A program made the translations under genes and the position numbers. Below the pieces are notes generated by a model. That model was not told where the DNA came from. It saw nothing but the letters and a program-made list of their open reading frames with translations, and made no database searches. 64,000 nt of DNA, taken from Chitinophagaceae bacterium. GTDB taxonomy: Bacteria > Bacteroidota > Bacteroidia > Chitinophagales > Chitinophagaceae. This document shows positions 34,118 through 44,376 of the stretch, piece by piece. The stretch spans positions 620,001 through 684,000 of the forward strand of contig JAHBTK010000004.1 of the NCBI GenBank assembly GCA_019638625.1, given 5' to 3'. Positions within the stretch are counted from its first letter, which is position 1. Each line of letters begins with the position of its first letter.

Positions 34118-37100
34118 AAAGATTCTGGTCAGATATTTTATACAAAAACGGTTACCTGCTGATTGGTGCGGCATGGTTGTTTACACTTTCTTTTATTTTC
34201 AGTAATTACTGGTCCTATACCTCCTCCCCCAGCGGGGTAAAAAAATCTCTGGAAAATTATATATGGAGCAATGAGAGAAACTTCCGGGAGTTTTTGCAGG
34301 ACACGCCCCTGCTTGGTGAAATAATTGCCGGAGAGGAGGCAGATGAGGAAATAAAAGCGGTCGCTTCCAAAGACTATAAGATCTTTCTCTATGAAAAAAA
34401 AGGAGACGATTTCGAATTGCTTTTCTGGAATACGCAATCTGTGTTCCCCGGCAAGGACCTCCTGCAAAAGGGAACAACACCCTATCTGGAATCGCTGTCG
34501 AACGGGCAATACGAGGTCATTAAAAGCACTGTTGCCCTTCATTACCGGGAGATCATCGTTTTGTACCTCCTTCCCATCAGGCGCCAGTATGTACTGGAAA
34601 GCGAATACCTGCGCAATGGTTTTGTAACCAACAGCAACCTGGAAAACAACTATTCTATTGAACTCTCCCCTACCAACTTCCCTATAAAGAGCCAAACAGG
34701 TGATACGCTTTTCTATCTGCAGCCCAAAAAAGCATCTGATATACAGATATATGACTGGCTGACAATAGCGCTGCGCGTCCTCGGTTCTGTCTTTATCCTT
34801 TTTTTTCTTCACAACCTGTCGGTGGCGGTTTCAAAAAAATGGGGCGCCTGGTATGGAATCGGGTTGCTGGTAGCTTTGTTTACAGGGTTGAGGGTGTTGA
34901 GCTATTCCTATATCAGCGATAACTTTCGCCAGTTCGAGTTGTTTGATCCCGCCATCTATGGCTCCGGCCTGATAGCACGGTCTCTGGGAGACCTGATGAT
35001 CAACAGTCTTTTATTTTTCTGGATCGTGCTCTTTGCAAGATTACAGTTTCCCGATAAAAAAACAACCCTGGTACTGAAAAACAATTCCCTGCGGTTACTA
35101 TTGATCGGTGTCTTGTCCGCGGTGCTATTGATCGCGACGCTTGTTTGCAGCCACGTGATCAAAAGCCTGATTTCCGACTCGCAGATATCATTTGATGTAA
35201 CGAATTTTTTCAGCCTGAATATCTACAGCTTTTTCGGGTTCCTGGTATTATGCTGTGTATCGCTGGGTTACTTTATTTTTACGCAGGTAGCATTGATCGT
35301 CCTGGAGGCGCAAATGAAGAAACAAAGCCGGTATTACAAGCGGGCGGTCATCGCGGTTACCGGTCTTGTGGTGCTCACCTTCCGGATAAACAGTCCCTAT
35401 ATCCTGTTTGAACTTGCCATACTCATCTGGCTGCTGCTGTATGTTTACCTGGTGGAGCAGGTGGAACTAAGCTTCGACAGGAAAAAGTTCATGGTTGGAA
35501 ATGTATTGTTCTGGATATTTATATTTTCTGTATCCATAGCATCCGTTATCTTTTTCGAAAACAGGAGCAAAGAACTTGAGTTAAGAAAACGAACGGCTGA
35601 AAAACTGGTCGTGCAGGCCGACCCTTCCAGTGAAAGATTACTGAACATTGCCGTACAGGGGTTTACCAACAACTTCTTTCTTACCAATCTCCCCCGGCTG
35701 CAGAGGCCGCTGGACGCGCTTCGTTTTAAAGACAGCATCATCAACGCGAATTTTGCCGCTTACCAGAATAAATACGATACCGATCTGTTTTTTTATACAA
35801 CAGATAACAAGCCGCTGGCAGGCACTGAAAAACTCACATTCGAAGAGTTGAACAGCATCTATTCCGTACAGGGCAAGAGCACCAACGTTTCGGGCTTACG
35901 GTATTACGAAACCGCTTTTGATAAATTCAGCTATATCTATCAACGGGAGATCAAAGACAGCTCCGACGAAACGATTGCCCATTTTTTTATGCTGGCCAAT
36001 CCCAAAAGATACAGTACGGAAGCGTTGTATCCCGAATTGTTCAAACAAACGGAAGACTATTCGTTCGAATATTCCCCGGACTATGCCTATGCCATTTATG
36101 AGAACGATACGCTCCAGATATATGTGAATGATTACAGCTTTCCCACTTCTTTAAATACTACCCTGCCTGCGGGACTGGAATTCGAAGAACGACAAACAAA
36201 CGGGTACAGTGAGCTCTGGTATAAATCAGGCAATAAAGTAGTGGTGATCACCAAGCGGAGCAGCCTTTTTATGGAAGCAATTACCCTGTTTGCTTACCTG
36301 TTCTGCGCTTTTCTTTTACTGATGGTCATTTTCCAGTTGGCCAGTATCATCATCCTTTCCGGCTTCCGGTGGGCGATTCTGAGAAAAATAGTTCAGTTCA
36401 ATATCCGGTCGCAGATTTTCGCAACCGTACTTTTTGTCAGCATATTCTCCTTTATGGTGATCGTAACGGCCACCATCATGTTTTTCAGGGCTTCGTATAA
36501 TAAAAACAACAGGGACAAACTGAGCAGGTCTATACAGGATATTTCCAAGGAACTCAAAAACAAGATCAGCGACAAACGGGTTGCCTATAATAACATCCAG
36601 GTATTCGACACATCTTACAGCAAACTTATCAGGCAACAAATAAACAGCCTGTCGATCATACACAATACTGATTTAAACCTGTACAACTCAGATGGTACTT
36701 TGCAGGTTTCTTCGCAGCCCTTTGTATACACCAAGGGGGTATTGAGCCAGATGATGGACCCCATCGCCTATTATAATCTGAACCGGAAAAAGAAAATACA
36801 ATACGTGCAGAGAGAAGCTTATGGAAAAATGGATTACCTGAGCATATATGTACCTGTCCTGAGTGAAAACCGGAAAGCCGTTGCCTATCTCAACATCCCT
36901 TACTTCAACTCGCAAACAAGGCTGAAGCAGGAGATATCAAGCTTCCTGGTAACCATTATCAATTTAAACGCTTTTATCTTCCTGCTGGCAGGCATCATTT
37001 CGCTTTTTCTCACAAACAGGATCGCTAATTCGTTTGCGCTTATCAGCTCGATGATGCGCGATATTAATATCGGTAAACACAATGCAGCAATAGAATGGAA

Positions 37101-37875
37101 AAAGAACGACGAGATATCTGACCTGGTAAAGGAATACAATAAAATGGTGGAAAAACTGGAAGAAAGTGTGGCAGCATTGGCAAAAACGGAAAGGGAAGGC
37201 GCCTGGCGGGAAATGGCCCGTCAGGTAGCTCACGAGATCAAGAATCCGCTTACCCCTATGAAACTCAGCATCCAGTACCTGCAAAAAGCTATTTACAACA
37301 ACGCCCCTAACGTAAAGGAGCTTTCATCCAACGTGGCGCAAACACTGATCGAACAGATAGAACATCTTTCCAGGATCGCGTCAGAGTTCTCCCAGTTTGC
37401 CAATATCGGTAATGCCAAGAACGAAGTATTTGATGTAAATACCATGCTGAGTTCCCTGGTATCCCTCCACGACGTCCAGGAAAGGGTCAAGCTGGTATGG
37501 GAACCCGATGAAGAGCCTGTTATGGTGGAAGCCGATAAAACACAGATCAACCGGTTATTTACCAACCTTATTCAAAATGCCATGGAAGCCATTCCGGAAG
37601 AGCAAACAGGATCGGTAAAAGTTTCGGAAGAAAGGCAGAATGGCAATATAATATTCAGTGTTGCCGATACCGGATCCGGGATACCAGCCACGCTTATAAA
37701 AAATATTTTCACTCCCAATTTTACTACAAAAACCTCCGGTACGGGACTGGGGCTGGCCATGTGTAAGGGTATAGTAGAACAGGCTAAAGGAAAGATATGG
37801 TTCGAAACAAAAGAAGGAGACGGCACCACTTTTTACGTGGAGTTGCCATTGCATACAAACCATTCTGATATATAA
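34114..37875 (+). CDS. Very large membrane sensor histidine kinase
   Basis: 1253 residues, TTG start overlapping mazG (TTGA). About twelve membrane helices: one near residues 11-29, a block at about 210-490, and three near 715-735, 770-790 and 945-965. Between them lie extracytoplasmic regions. A HAMP-like segment is followed by the H-box VAHEIKNPLTPMKLSIQYL (phosphorylated His near 1040), N-box NLIQNAMEAI, DTGSGIP and GTGLGLAMCKGIVE (HATPase). It resembles NtrY-type kinases in its last 300 residues. No response regulator adjoins it. The sensed signal is unknown. Confidence 0.87.
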   Translation: MKRFWSDILYKNGYLLIGAAWLFTLSFIFSNYWSYTSSPSGVKKSLENYIWSNERNFREFLQDTPLLGEIIAGEEADEEIKAVASKDYKIFLYEKKGDDFELLFWNTQSVFPGKDLLQKGTTPYLESLSNGQYEVIKSTVALHYREIIVLYLLPIRRQYVLESEYLRNGFVTNSNLENNYSIELSPTNFPIKSQTGDTLFYLQPKKASDIQIYDWLTIALRVLGSVFILFFLHNLSVAVSKKWGAWYGIGLLVALFTGLRVLSYSYISDNFRQFELFDPAIYGSGLIARSLGDLMINSLLFFWIVLFARLQFPDKKTTLVLKNNSLRLLLIGVLSAVLLIATLVCSHVIKSLISDSQISFDVTNFFSLNIYSFFGFLVLCCVSLGYFIFTQVALIVLEAQMKKQSRYYKRAVIAVTGLVVLTFRINSPYILFELAILIWLLLYVYLVEQVELSFDRKKFMVGNVLFWIFIFSVSIASVIFFENRSKELELRKRTAEKLVVQADPSSERLLNIAVQGFTNNFFLTNLPRLQRPLDALRFKDSIINANFAAYQNKYDTDLFFYTTDNKPLAGTEKLTFEELNSIYSVQGKSTNVSGLRYYETAFDKFSYIYQREIKDSSDETIAHFFMLANPKRYSTEALYPELFKQTEDYSFEYSPDYAYAIYENDTLQIYVNDYSFPTSLNTTLPAGLEFEERQTNGYSELWYKSGNKVVVITKRSSLFMEAITLFAYLFCAFLLLMVIFQLASIIILSGFRWAILRKIVQFNIRSQIFATVLFVSIFSFMVIVTATIMFFRASYNKNNRDKLSRSIQDISKELKNKISDKRVAYNNIQVFDTSYSKLIRQQINSLSIIHNTDLNLYNSDGTLQVSSQPFVYTKGVLSQMMDPIAYYNLNRKKKIQYVQREAYGKMDYLSIYVPVLSENRKAVAYLNIPYFNSQTRLKQEISSFLVTIINLNAFIFLLAGIISLFLTNRIANSFALISSMMRDINIGKHNAAIEWKKNDEISDLVKEYNKMVEKLEESVAALAKTEREGAWREMARQVAHEIKNPLTPMKLSIQYLQKAIYNNAPNVKELSSNVAQTLIEQIEHLSRIASEFSQFANIGNAKNEVFDVNTMLSSLVSLHDVQERVKLVWEPDEEPVMVEADKTQINRLFTNLIQNAMEAIPEEQTGSVKVSEERQNGNIIFSVADTGSGIPATLIKNIFTPNFTTKTSGTGLGLAMCKGIVEQAKGKIWFETKEGDGTTFYVELPLHTNHSDI

Positions 37876-37885
37876 ACAACCCCTT

Positions 37886-39091
37886 ATGAAATTATTACCC
37901 GCATTGGTTTTACTGGTCTGTTTGTTTTATACCGAACTGCACGCTCAATCAGTCGCAGATATTAAAAAGGCGGCAAAACATGGTGTTCCGGGTAATGTCA
38001 TTGCCTATAGCCCTCAATCATCCGGATTGTATATCGGTTCCCCCAGCATCTGTGTGCTGCCTGATGGCACTTATCTCGCTTCTCACGACCTGTTTGGTCC
38101 CCAGTCAAAAGAGTTTGAAAAGCCGGTCTCAAAAATTTACCATTCTTCCAATAAAGGAAAAACCTGGGTACAGGTAGCAGAAATAAACGGCCAGTTCTGG
38201 TCCAAGTTATTTGTTCATAGCGGGAAGTTATACTTTCTCGGCACCGACAAACACCACGGCAATACCATTATCAGAACCTCCACAGACAACGGGAAAACCT
38301 GGTCGGAGCCGGTTGATGAAAACAACGGGCTGTTACTAAAGGGAGAATACCATTGTGCCCCCATGCCCATCATAGAACATAACGGCAAATTATGGAGGGC
38401 AATGGAGGACGCCTCCGGGGAAATAAAACAATGGGGAAAAAGATACGGCACTTTCATGATGCATATTGACAAAACCGCCGACCTGATGAAAGCAGCCAAC
38501 TGGGAAAAGACTAACGTATTATTATATGATTCCGCCATGCTTTCCGGCGGTTTTAATGCCTGGATAGAAGGGAATGCTGTGGTAACCCCGGAGCAAAAGA
38601 TAGTGAACATATTGCGGGTAGATAACAGGAAAACCCAGGAAGAATGGGCGGCTGTAGTACAGATCAGTGAGGATGGAAAAACCGCGGGCTTCGATACAGC
38701 ATCGGGGTTCATCCCTTTTCCGGGAGGCAGTAAAAAATTCTCTATCCGGTATGATCCCCTTTCCAACCTGTACTGGACGATTGCCAACTATGTTCCCGAC
38801 GAAATAAAAAACGCCCACCCGGGAAGAAACCCCGCAAGGATCCGGAATACCCAGGCGCTATTCAGTTCAAAGGATTTAAAGACCTGGACCTTACATAAAG
38901 TGGTACTACAGCATCCTGATGTTATTAACCACGGCTTCCAGTATATCGACTGGCAATTCAATGGAAAAGATATCATATTCGCCTGCCGAACAGCCTATGA
39001 AGACGGGGCGGGTGGCGCACACAATAATCATGACGCCAATTTCCTGACGTTCCACCGCGTCAAACAATTCAGGAAGATAAAACCGCTTTAA
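37886..39091 (+). CDS. Secreted sialidase-like (BNR/Asp-box) protein
   Basis: 401 residues with signal peptide (core LLPALVLLVCLFYTELHAQ). Asp-box repeats SSNKGKTW and STDNGKTW indicate a six-bladed beta-propeller of the exo-alpha-sialidase superfamily. Other propeller strands include GSPSICVLPDGTYLASHD and FQYIDWQFNGKDIIFACR. A true sialidase needs an Arg triad that cannot be confirmed by eye, so related glycan-binding or lyase roles remain open. It follows the histidine kinase by 10 bases. Confidence 0.75.
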   Translation: MKLLPALVLLVCLFYTELHAQSVADIKKAAKHGVPGNVIAYSPQSSGLYIGSPSICVLPDGTYLASHDLFGPQSKEFEKPVSKIYHSSNKGKTWVQVAEINGQFWSKLFVHSGKLYFLGTDKHHGNTIIRTSTDNGKTWSEPVDENNGLLLKGEYHCAPMPIIEHNGKLWRAMEDASGEIKQWGKRYGTFMMHIDKTADLMKAANWEKTNVLLYDSAMLSGGFNAWIEGNAVVTPEQKIVNILRVDNRKTQEEWAAVVQISEDGKTAGFDTASGFIPFPGGSKKFSIRYDPLSNLYWTIANYVPDEIKNAHPGRNPARIRNTQALFSSKDLKTWTLHKVVLQHPDVINHGFQYIDWQFNGKDIIFACRTAYEDGAGGAHNNHDANFLTFHRVKQFRKIKPL

Positions 39092-40473
39092 AGACCAGAT
39101 ACGGAAAACCGGTTGCCTGTCATTTTATGGTAGAGGTCAACGGCATACAGGTCCGTCATGCCGGCGATATAGTCGGTTACAGACTGAAGGTTGCTGTACA
39201 GCGAGTTTTCGTTTGAAACGGGGAATTGTGCCGGGATCAACTGAAGCAGTTTCTTCGATTTCATACTTTCCGGGTTCAGTATGGCGTACACAAACTCCTT
39301 CAGAAGGTATCCGATTACCGTATACCCTGCCAGTTCTATTTCCACCACCGAGCGATGGTTGTATATATGGGCATAGGAATAATCATCAATGGCTTTGATG
39401 ATCTGCTTCATTGCAGTTGGCAGCAGATCTATCAGGGGTTCGTTTAAAATTCCTGATAACAGGGTTTCTTCTTCCTTCATAAAGATGCCGCAAAGCTGGT
39501 GCACCAGCAGGTTAATTACCCTGGCACGCAGGAACTGGATCTTTTTATTGTCATCCTTTATGCCCTTAAAAGTATTTTCCACATTGCTGCGCGAATCATA
39601 GTCCTGCCCGTTGTTGAAAAAAGCAAGGAACAGTTCCGCGATATTGTCTATGGAAATGATCCCCAGCCGGTGTGCATCCTCGAAGTCAATGATCCGGTAG
39701 CAGATATCATCAGCAGCCTCCACCAGGAAGACAAAAGGATGACGGGCAAATACATTTTTTCCCGGTTCCCGGCGGGGTATGCCCAGCTCTTCCGCGATCT
39801 GCAGGTAAGTATTGATTTCTGTTGAAAAAAAACCTGATTTTTTGGTAACCAGTTTTTCCTTGTTGAAGCCGGAATCCGAGTCGCTGGGATACTTGATGAT
39901 ACTGGCAAGCGTAGCGTAGGTCAGTTGAAAGCCTCCGGGGCGTTCTTCGCCGAAGCTGTGCGTAAGCGTCCGGAAGGCATTGGCATTCCCTTCAAAATGG
40001 GTCAGGTCGCGTTGTTCATTATTACTCAATTCGCCGGTAAACCTTTTTTTTGCCTCGCCTTCCAACTCCCTGAAGAAAATGCGGATGGCGTCTTCGCCGC
40101 TGTGCCCGAAAGGAGGATTTCCAATATCATGCGCCAGGCAACCGGCAGCTATTACCGAAGGCAGTTCGTATTTGTAAAACTCCCTGAAGTTTTCATCCCC
40201 ATCTTTGTATTTATCGGCCAGGGCGTCTCCAATGGCTTTGCCCAGGCTTCTCCCAACGCTGGAAACCTCCAGGCTATGCGTGAGCCGGTTATGAACAAAC
40301 ACCGCGCCGGGCAGCGGAAACACCTGTGTCTTATTTTGCAGGCGCCTGAAAGCAGAAGAAAATATCAGCCGGTCGTAGTCCCTTACAAAGGAAGTGCGGA
40401 TATGCTGAGAGCCTGAACTGCTTTTTTGGCTACTGCCACTTCTCCGGGAGCTGTACAAATGTTGCCATTGCAT
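39088..40473 (-). CDS. dgt: Deoxyguanosinetriphosphate triphosphohydrolase (dGTPase)
   Basis: 461 residues from ATG 40473; an in-frame start ten codons upstream is less typical. HD-domain enzyme that removes triphosphate from dGTP. The metal site is visible: RLTHSLEVSSVGR (His66) and GCLAHDIGNPPFGHSGEDAI (His115-Asp116), with a later EAADDICYRIIDFEDA. RDYDRLIFSSAFRRLQNKTQ is the family's N-terminal signature. Its end overlaps the sialidase-like gene by four bases tail to tail. Confidence 0.93.
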   Translation of the reverse strand: MQWQHLYSSRRSGSSQKSSSGSQHIRTSFVRDYDRLIFSSAFRRLQNKTQVFPLPGAVFVHNRLTHSLEVSSVGRSLGKAIGDALADKYKDGDENFREFYKYELPSVIAAGCLAHDIGNPPFGHSGEDAIRIFFRELEGEAKKRFTGELSNNEQRDLTHFEGNANAFRTLTHSFGEERPGGFQLTYATLASIIKYPSDSDSGFNKEKLVTKKSGFFSTEINTYLQIAEELGIPRREPGKNVFARHPFVFLVEAADDICYRIIDFEDAHRLGIISIDNIAELFLAFFNNGQDYDSRSNVENTFKGIKDDNKKIQFLRARVINLLVHQLCGIFMKEEETLLSGILNEPLIDLLPTAMKQIIKAIDDYSYAHIYNHRSVVEIELAGYTVIGYLLKEFVYAILNPESMKSKKLLQLIPAQFPVSNENSLYSNLQSVTDYIAGMTDLYAVDLYHKMTGNRFSVSGL

Positions 40474-40540
40474 GACTGCAAGATAATGACGAAAGAAATA
40501 CAAGCGTTCCGCCGGTACGGGATGTTAAAAACTGGTGGAC

Positions 40541-40548
40541 TATCTTTG
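40541..40548 (+). promoter_or_regulatory. Candidate -7 promoter box for the TauE/SafE gene
   Basis: TATCTTTG matches TAnnTTTG exactly, about 100 bases before ATG 40644. It lies in the divergent gap with dgt. No clear -33 element. Confidence 0.3.
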
Positions 40549-40643
40549 GCGGAATTTCAGCCTGACCGGTCCGTTTTGCAGGGCAATATATTTATACCTG
40601 CTGAGCTGACTTATTGCCGGCTGGATGACAATACACTTATTGA

Positions 40644-41393
40644 ATGGATGTATTAGCTGCGTTTCCTTTATCAAACTGGCTGGTGCTTGGCGTATCCGCC
40701 TTCGTACTGGGACTGGCCAAAGCCGGATTAAAAGGTATTGATATCCTGAACGTGACATTGATGGCCATTATACTGGGAAGTAAAACTTCCACCGGGGTGG
40801 TATTGCCATTGTTATGCGTGGGCGATATCATGGCCGTATGGTATTATAACAGGCATGTACAGTGGAAGCACTTCTGGCTGCTGGCGCCCTGGATAGTTGC
40901 CGGTATACTGGTAGCCCTATGGCTGGGGAAAGATATGAACGAGGAGGTTTTCAGAAGGCTGATGGCCGTATTAATAATTACCGTGGTGTTGCTGATGGTC
41001 TATATGGAAGTGAAAAAATCCGTGAGCGTGCCGAAAAGCAGGTTTTTCGTAGCTTTTATGGGGTTGATCTCAGGTGTAGCCACTATGATAGGCAACCTGG
41101 CCGGACCTTTTGCCAATATATACTTCCTGGCAATGCGAATGCCGAAGAATGAATTTATAGGAACGGCGGCCTGGTTATTCCTGATCATTAATATCTTCAA
41201 GTTCCCGCTGCAGCTTTTGGTATGGAACAATATCAATACCACCACATTGAGCATCGACCTGGTATTGCTCCCCTTCCTGGCCTGTGGTTTCTGGCTGGGT
41301 ATTAAAATGGTTGGATATATAAAAGATGAGGGCTACAGAAGAGTTGTTATCGCCCTTACACTCGCAGGAGCGCTCTTCATTTTTATGAAATAA
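40644..41393 (+). CDS. Sulfite exporter TauE/SafE family membrane protein
   Basis: 249 residues, about eight helices. The repeated family motif is visible: FVLGLAKAGLKGIDILNV near the N-terminus and FMGLISGVATMIGNLAGPF in the middle. Members export sulfite, sulfonates or related organic anions. The first gene of a + strand run that continues with ctaA after 52 bases. Substrate unassigned. Confidence 0.85.
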   Translation: MDVLAAFPLSNWLVLGVSAFVLGLAKAGLKGIDILNVTLMAIILGSKTSTGVVLPLLCVGDIMAVWYYNRHVQWKHFWLLAPWIVAGILVALWLGKDMNEEVFRRLMAVLIITVVLLMVYMEVKKSVSVPKSRFFVAFMGLISGVATMIGNLAGPFANIYFLAMRMPKNEFIGTAAWLFLIINIFKFPLQLLVWNNINTTTLSIDLVLLPFLACGFWLGIKMVGYIKDEGYRRVVIALTLAGALFIFMK

Positions 41394-41445
41394 ATCACCC
41401 GTTTCTTAAGGTCATCGTTGCGCTTTATCCAATACCTTTACGGCC

Positions 41446-42492
41446 ATGAACGCGTTCTCACTGAAAAAGTCAGATAAACCCGTGGCTTACTGGCTGCTTA
41501 CCGGGGTGGCAATGATCATGATACAGGTATTGCTCGGGGGCATTACCCGGTTGACAGAGTCCGGGCTTTCTATAACAGAATGGAAGCCCATCACCGGGAT
41601 GCTCCCGCCAATCGGTGAAGCCGCCTGGCAGGCAGAATTCGATAAATACAAACAAACTGACCAGTTCAGGTATATACACGCCGGTTTCAGCCTGGCTGAT
41701 TTTAAGTTCATTTTTTTCTGGGAATGGTTTCACCGCTTCTGGGCAAGACTGCTCGGTATTGTCTTCATAATAGGTTTCGTATACTTCCTGGCCACAAAAA
41801 GATTCCGCAGGGAAATGGTATTGCCGTTGGTTGTACTTTTCCTGCTGGGGGCCATCCAGGGCGCTATCGGCTGGATCATGGTGAAAAGCGGGCTGGTACC
41901 TGAAAAATATTTTGTGGGTCATGTGGAACTGGCAGCCCACTTCGTAGCAGCGTTGATACTGCTGGCATATACCATGTGGTTTGCGCTGCAACTGCTGGTA
42001 CCTCAGCAACAGGTACAACCGCTAAAAAGCCTCAGGCGGTTTACCTGGCTATTATTCGCGCTGCTGCTGGTTCAGCTTGTTTACGGGGGATTTATGGCGG
42101 GGTTAAAAGCCGCCGCCGTAGCGCCTACCTGGCCTACCATCAACGGTGAGTGGTTTCCTGCCAGCCTGTTTACACTTGAAGGAAGCGCCAATTATTTCAA
42201 CAACCCCTTCATGGTCCAGTTTGTCCACCGGGGTTTGGCATACCTTATTACCGTATTAACAATTATCTGGGTGGCCCGCGCCGGCCAACACGCCGTCAAA
42301 AATAGCTGGCTGTACCGCACCCGGTATTCACCACTGATACTGGTACTGCTGCAGGTAGTACTGGGCATCCTGACAATACTGTATTCCCCGGATGCCACGG
42401 CTCTGATATGGCTGGGGGTGTTGCACCAGTTTGTAGCCATGTTATTCATGGCTTCCCTGATATGGTTTTTGTTTCTCCTGCAAAAAAGATAA
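41446..42492 (+). CDS. ctaA: Heme A synthase (COX15/CtaA)
   Basis: 348 residues, eight membrane helices. It oxidises the C8 methyl of heme O to give heme A for cytochrome oxidase. Conserved elements: LGGITRLTESGLSITEWKPI near the N-terminus, FKFIFFWEWFHRFWARLLG with the helix-2/3 histidine, GHVELAAHF, and FVHRGLAYL in the second half. The order and length fit the full two-repeat family. Confidence 0.93.
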   Translation: MNAFSLKKSDKPVAYWLLTGVAMIMIQVLLGGITRLTESGLSITEWKPITGMLPPIGEAAWQAEFDKYKQTDQFRYIHAGFSLADFKFIFFWEWFHRFWARLLGIVFIIGFVYFLATKRFRREMVLPLVVLFLLGAIQGAIGWIMVKSGLVPEKYFVGHVELAAHFVAALILLAYTMWFALQLLVPQQQVQPLKSLRRFTWLLFALLLVQLVYGGFMAGLKAAAVAPTWPTINGEWFPASLFTLEGSANYFNNPFMVQFVHRGLAYLITVLTIIWVARAGQHAVKNSWLYRTRYSPLILVLLQVVLGILTILYSPDATALIWLGVLHQFVAMLFMASLIWFLFLLQKR

Positions 42493-42508
42493 TATCAAAG
42501 ATACCCCG

Positions 42509-43195
42509 ATGCCGGCTTTCAAAAACAGGACTTCAATCGCCACCGCTATAGCCATAGTGTTTCATGCTGCCGGCTTATGCGGAATGATTGTGTACGACAC
42601 GGAATTCTTTGCTTCGCTCACTCCCTGGAATATGCTGCTGATGTTCCTGCTGCTGATCTGGACACAACCCGGCAAAAACAATCACTTCCTGTTGTTTGCA
42701 GCCGCCTGCGTCGTTGCTGGTTTCGGAGTGGAAGTCCTGGGCATACATACGCAACTCCTGTTCGGGGACTACGCTTATGGAGATACGCTGGGCAGGAAAG
42801 CTTTGGGGGTTCCGCTGATTATCGGGATCAACTGGTGTATCGTGATCTCTGGCTGTGGCGCCACTGTACAGGCGCTTTACCAACGGGTGATGAAAACCCT
42901 GCCGCCGGAAGCTGTAGCTTCTTTTGGAAAATGGAAACGGATCTCCCTGGTAATTGACGGCGCGTTACTGGCCGTATGCTTTGACTGGGTGCTGGAACCG
43001 GTAGCGGTGCAATTGGGTTACTGGAGCTGGACCGGGGGAAGCATTCCTTTTTTTAATTACCTGTGCTGGTTTGCCGTAAGCAGTGTACTGTTATGGTTTT
43101 TCTTTGCAGGGAAATTTAACAGGAACAATACATTCGCCATGCATTTGCTGATGATTGAAATATTGTTCTTCCTCTTTTTACGGACCTTTTTATAA
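42509..43195 (+). CDS. cruF: Carotenoid biosynthesis protein (CruF-like)
   Basis: 228 residues, about seven helices. FGVEVLGIHTQLLFGDYAYG then LGVPLIIGINWCIVISGCGA, and CFDWVLEPVAVQLGYWSW, are the conserved segments of the CruF/DUF422 family, hydratases acting on the ends of acyclic carotenoids. The gene lies two bases before the lycopene cyclase gene, which supports a role in carotenoid end-group modification. Confidence 0.82.
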   Translation: MPAFKNRTSIATAIAIVFHAAGLCGMIVYDTEFFASLTPWNMLLMFLLLIWTQPGKNNHFLLFAAACVVAGFGVEVLGIHTQLLFGDYAYGDTLGRKALGVPLIIGINWCIVISGCGATVQALYQRVMKTLPPEAVASFGKWKRISLVIDGALLAVCFDWVLEPVAVQLGYWSWTGGSIPFFNYLCWFAVSSVLLWFFFAGKFNRNNTFAMHLLMIEILFFLFLRTFL

Positions 43196-43197
43196 TA

Positions 43198-44376
43198 TTG
43201 AAAGACAAACAAACCATACTATACGACTATATCTTCTTGGGCGCCGGTTGCGCAGGACTGAGCCTTCTTATGCGCCTGATGGACGACCCGGGGTTCCCTG
43301 CAAAAAAAGTATTGCTGGTAGACTCCGACCCGAAAAACCTGAATGACCGGACATGGTGTTTCTGGGAAAAAGAAGATGGTTATTTTGAAGACATTGTTTA
43401 CCAAAGCTGGAAGAACCTTTTTTTTAAAGACAAAAAACAAAATCTCAGGCTGAATATAAAAGACTACCGGTATAAAATGATACGCGGGATCGACTTTTAT
43501 AGTTATTGTCTGAACAGAATAAAAAAACACCCCAATATAGAGTGGCTACAGCAAAAAGCAGAAAAAACGGATTACGTTAAAAATATGCTCACCATTCATT
43601 TCCACGATCATTCATTAACCGTTCAGGCTTCCTGTGTCTTCAGTTCCATTCCTCATACAGGGCAAAAAACAAAGAAAGATTATTCCCTGATACAGCATTT
43701 TAAAGGATGGATTATTGAGACAGAGGATCCATCCTTCCACCCGGAAGACGCGGTACTGATGGATTTTTCAGTTGATCAGCATGAGGCTCCCGCGGCTTTT
43801 ATTTACCAGCTCCCCCTTTCTTCTACAAAGGCCCTTATCGAATACACTGTTTTTTCCGAAAAAGTTTTTGAACAGGAAGTGTACGATCTTGAACTAAAGA
43901 AATACTTTTCAGCAACATTACCTACCAGGAACTACTATATCGAACATGTAGAATACGGAACAATACCCATGACCAATCAAAAATATCATCACTACCGGGA
44001 TGGAATATATTACCTGGGTACAGCGGGCGGTCAAACCAAACCCTCTACGGGCTATACATTTCAATTTATTCAAAAACAGAGTGCTGCTATAGCCAATGCC
44101 TTACAAATAGGTAATATGCACCCGGCAATATTAAAAAAGTCCGCCCGGTTTGGCTATTACGACAGTATATTATTGGGGGTCCTCTCGAAAAAAGAAATGC
44201 AGGGCGCTGAAATATTTAAAAGGTTATTTACGAAAGTGCCGGCATGGTTGATATTCAGGTTCCTGGACAATGAAACCCGCCTTTCGGAAGAGATAACGAT
44301 ACTAAACAGTATGCCACCGGCAGTATTTATGCCGGCCGCCCTGAGGGAACTGGTTGGGAAGTTGTTCTTCCGTTAG
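43198..44376 (+). CDS. crtY: Lycopene cyclase (CrtY-type)
   Basis: 392 residues; TTG start two bases after the cruF stop (coupled). FAD/NAD-binding N-terminus YDYIFLGAGCAGLSLLMRLM, then DPKNLNDRTWCFWEKEDG, a typical cyclase segment, and GTAGGQTKPSTGYTFQFIQ near residue 283. It closes beta-ionone rings on lycopene. crtB/crtI-type genes are not in this window, so the rest of the carotenoid pathway lies elsewhere. Confidence 0.9.
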   Translation: MKDKQTILYDYIFLGAGCAGLSLLMRLMDDPGFPAKKVLLVDSDPKNLNDRTWCFWEKEDGYFEDIVYQSWKNLFFKDKKQNLRLNIKDYRYKMIRGIDFYSYCLNRIKKHPNIEWLQQKAEKTDYVKNMLTIHFHDHSLTVQASCVFSSIPHTGQKTKKDYSLIQHFKGWIIETEDPSFHPEDAVLMDFSVDQHEAPAAFIYQLPLSSTKALIEYTVFSEKVFEQEVYDLELKKYFSATLPTRNYYIEHVEYGTIPMTNQKYHHYRDGIYYLGTAGGQTKPSTGYTFQFIQKQSAAIANALQIGNMHPAILKKSARFGYYDSILLGVLSKKEMQGAEIFKRLFTKVPAWLIFRFLDNETRLSEEITILNSMPPAVFMPAALRELVGKLFFR

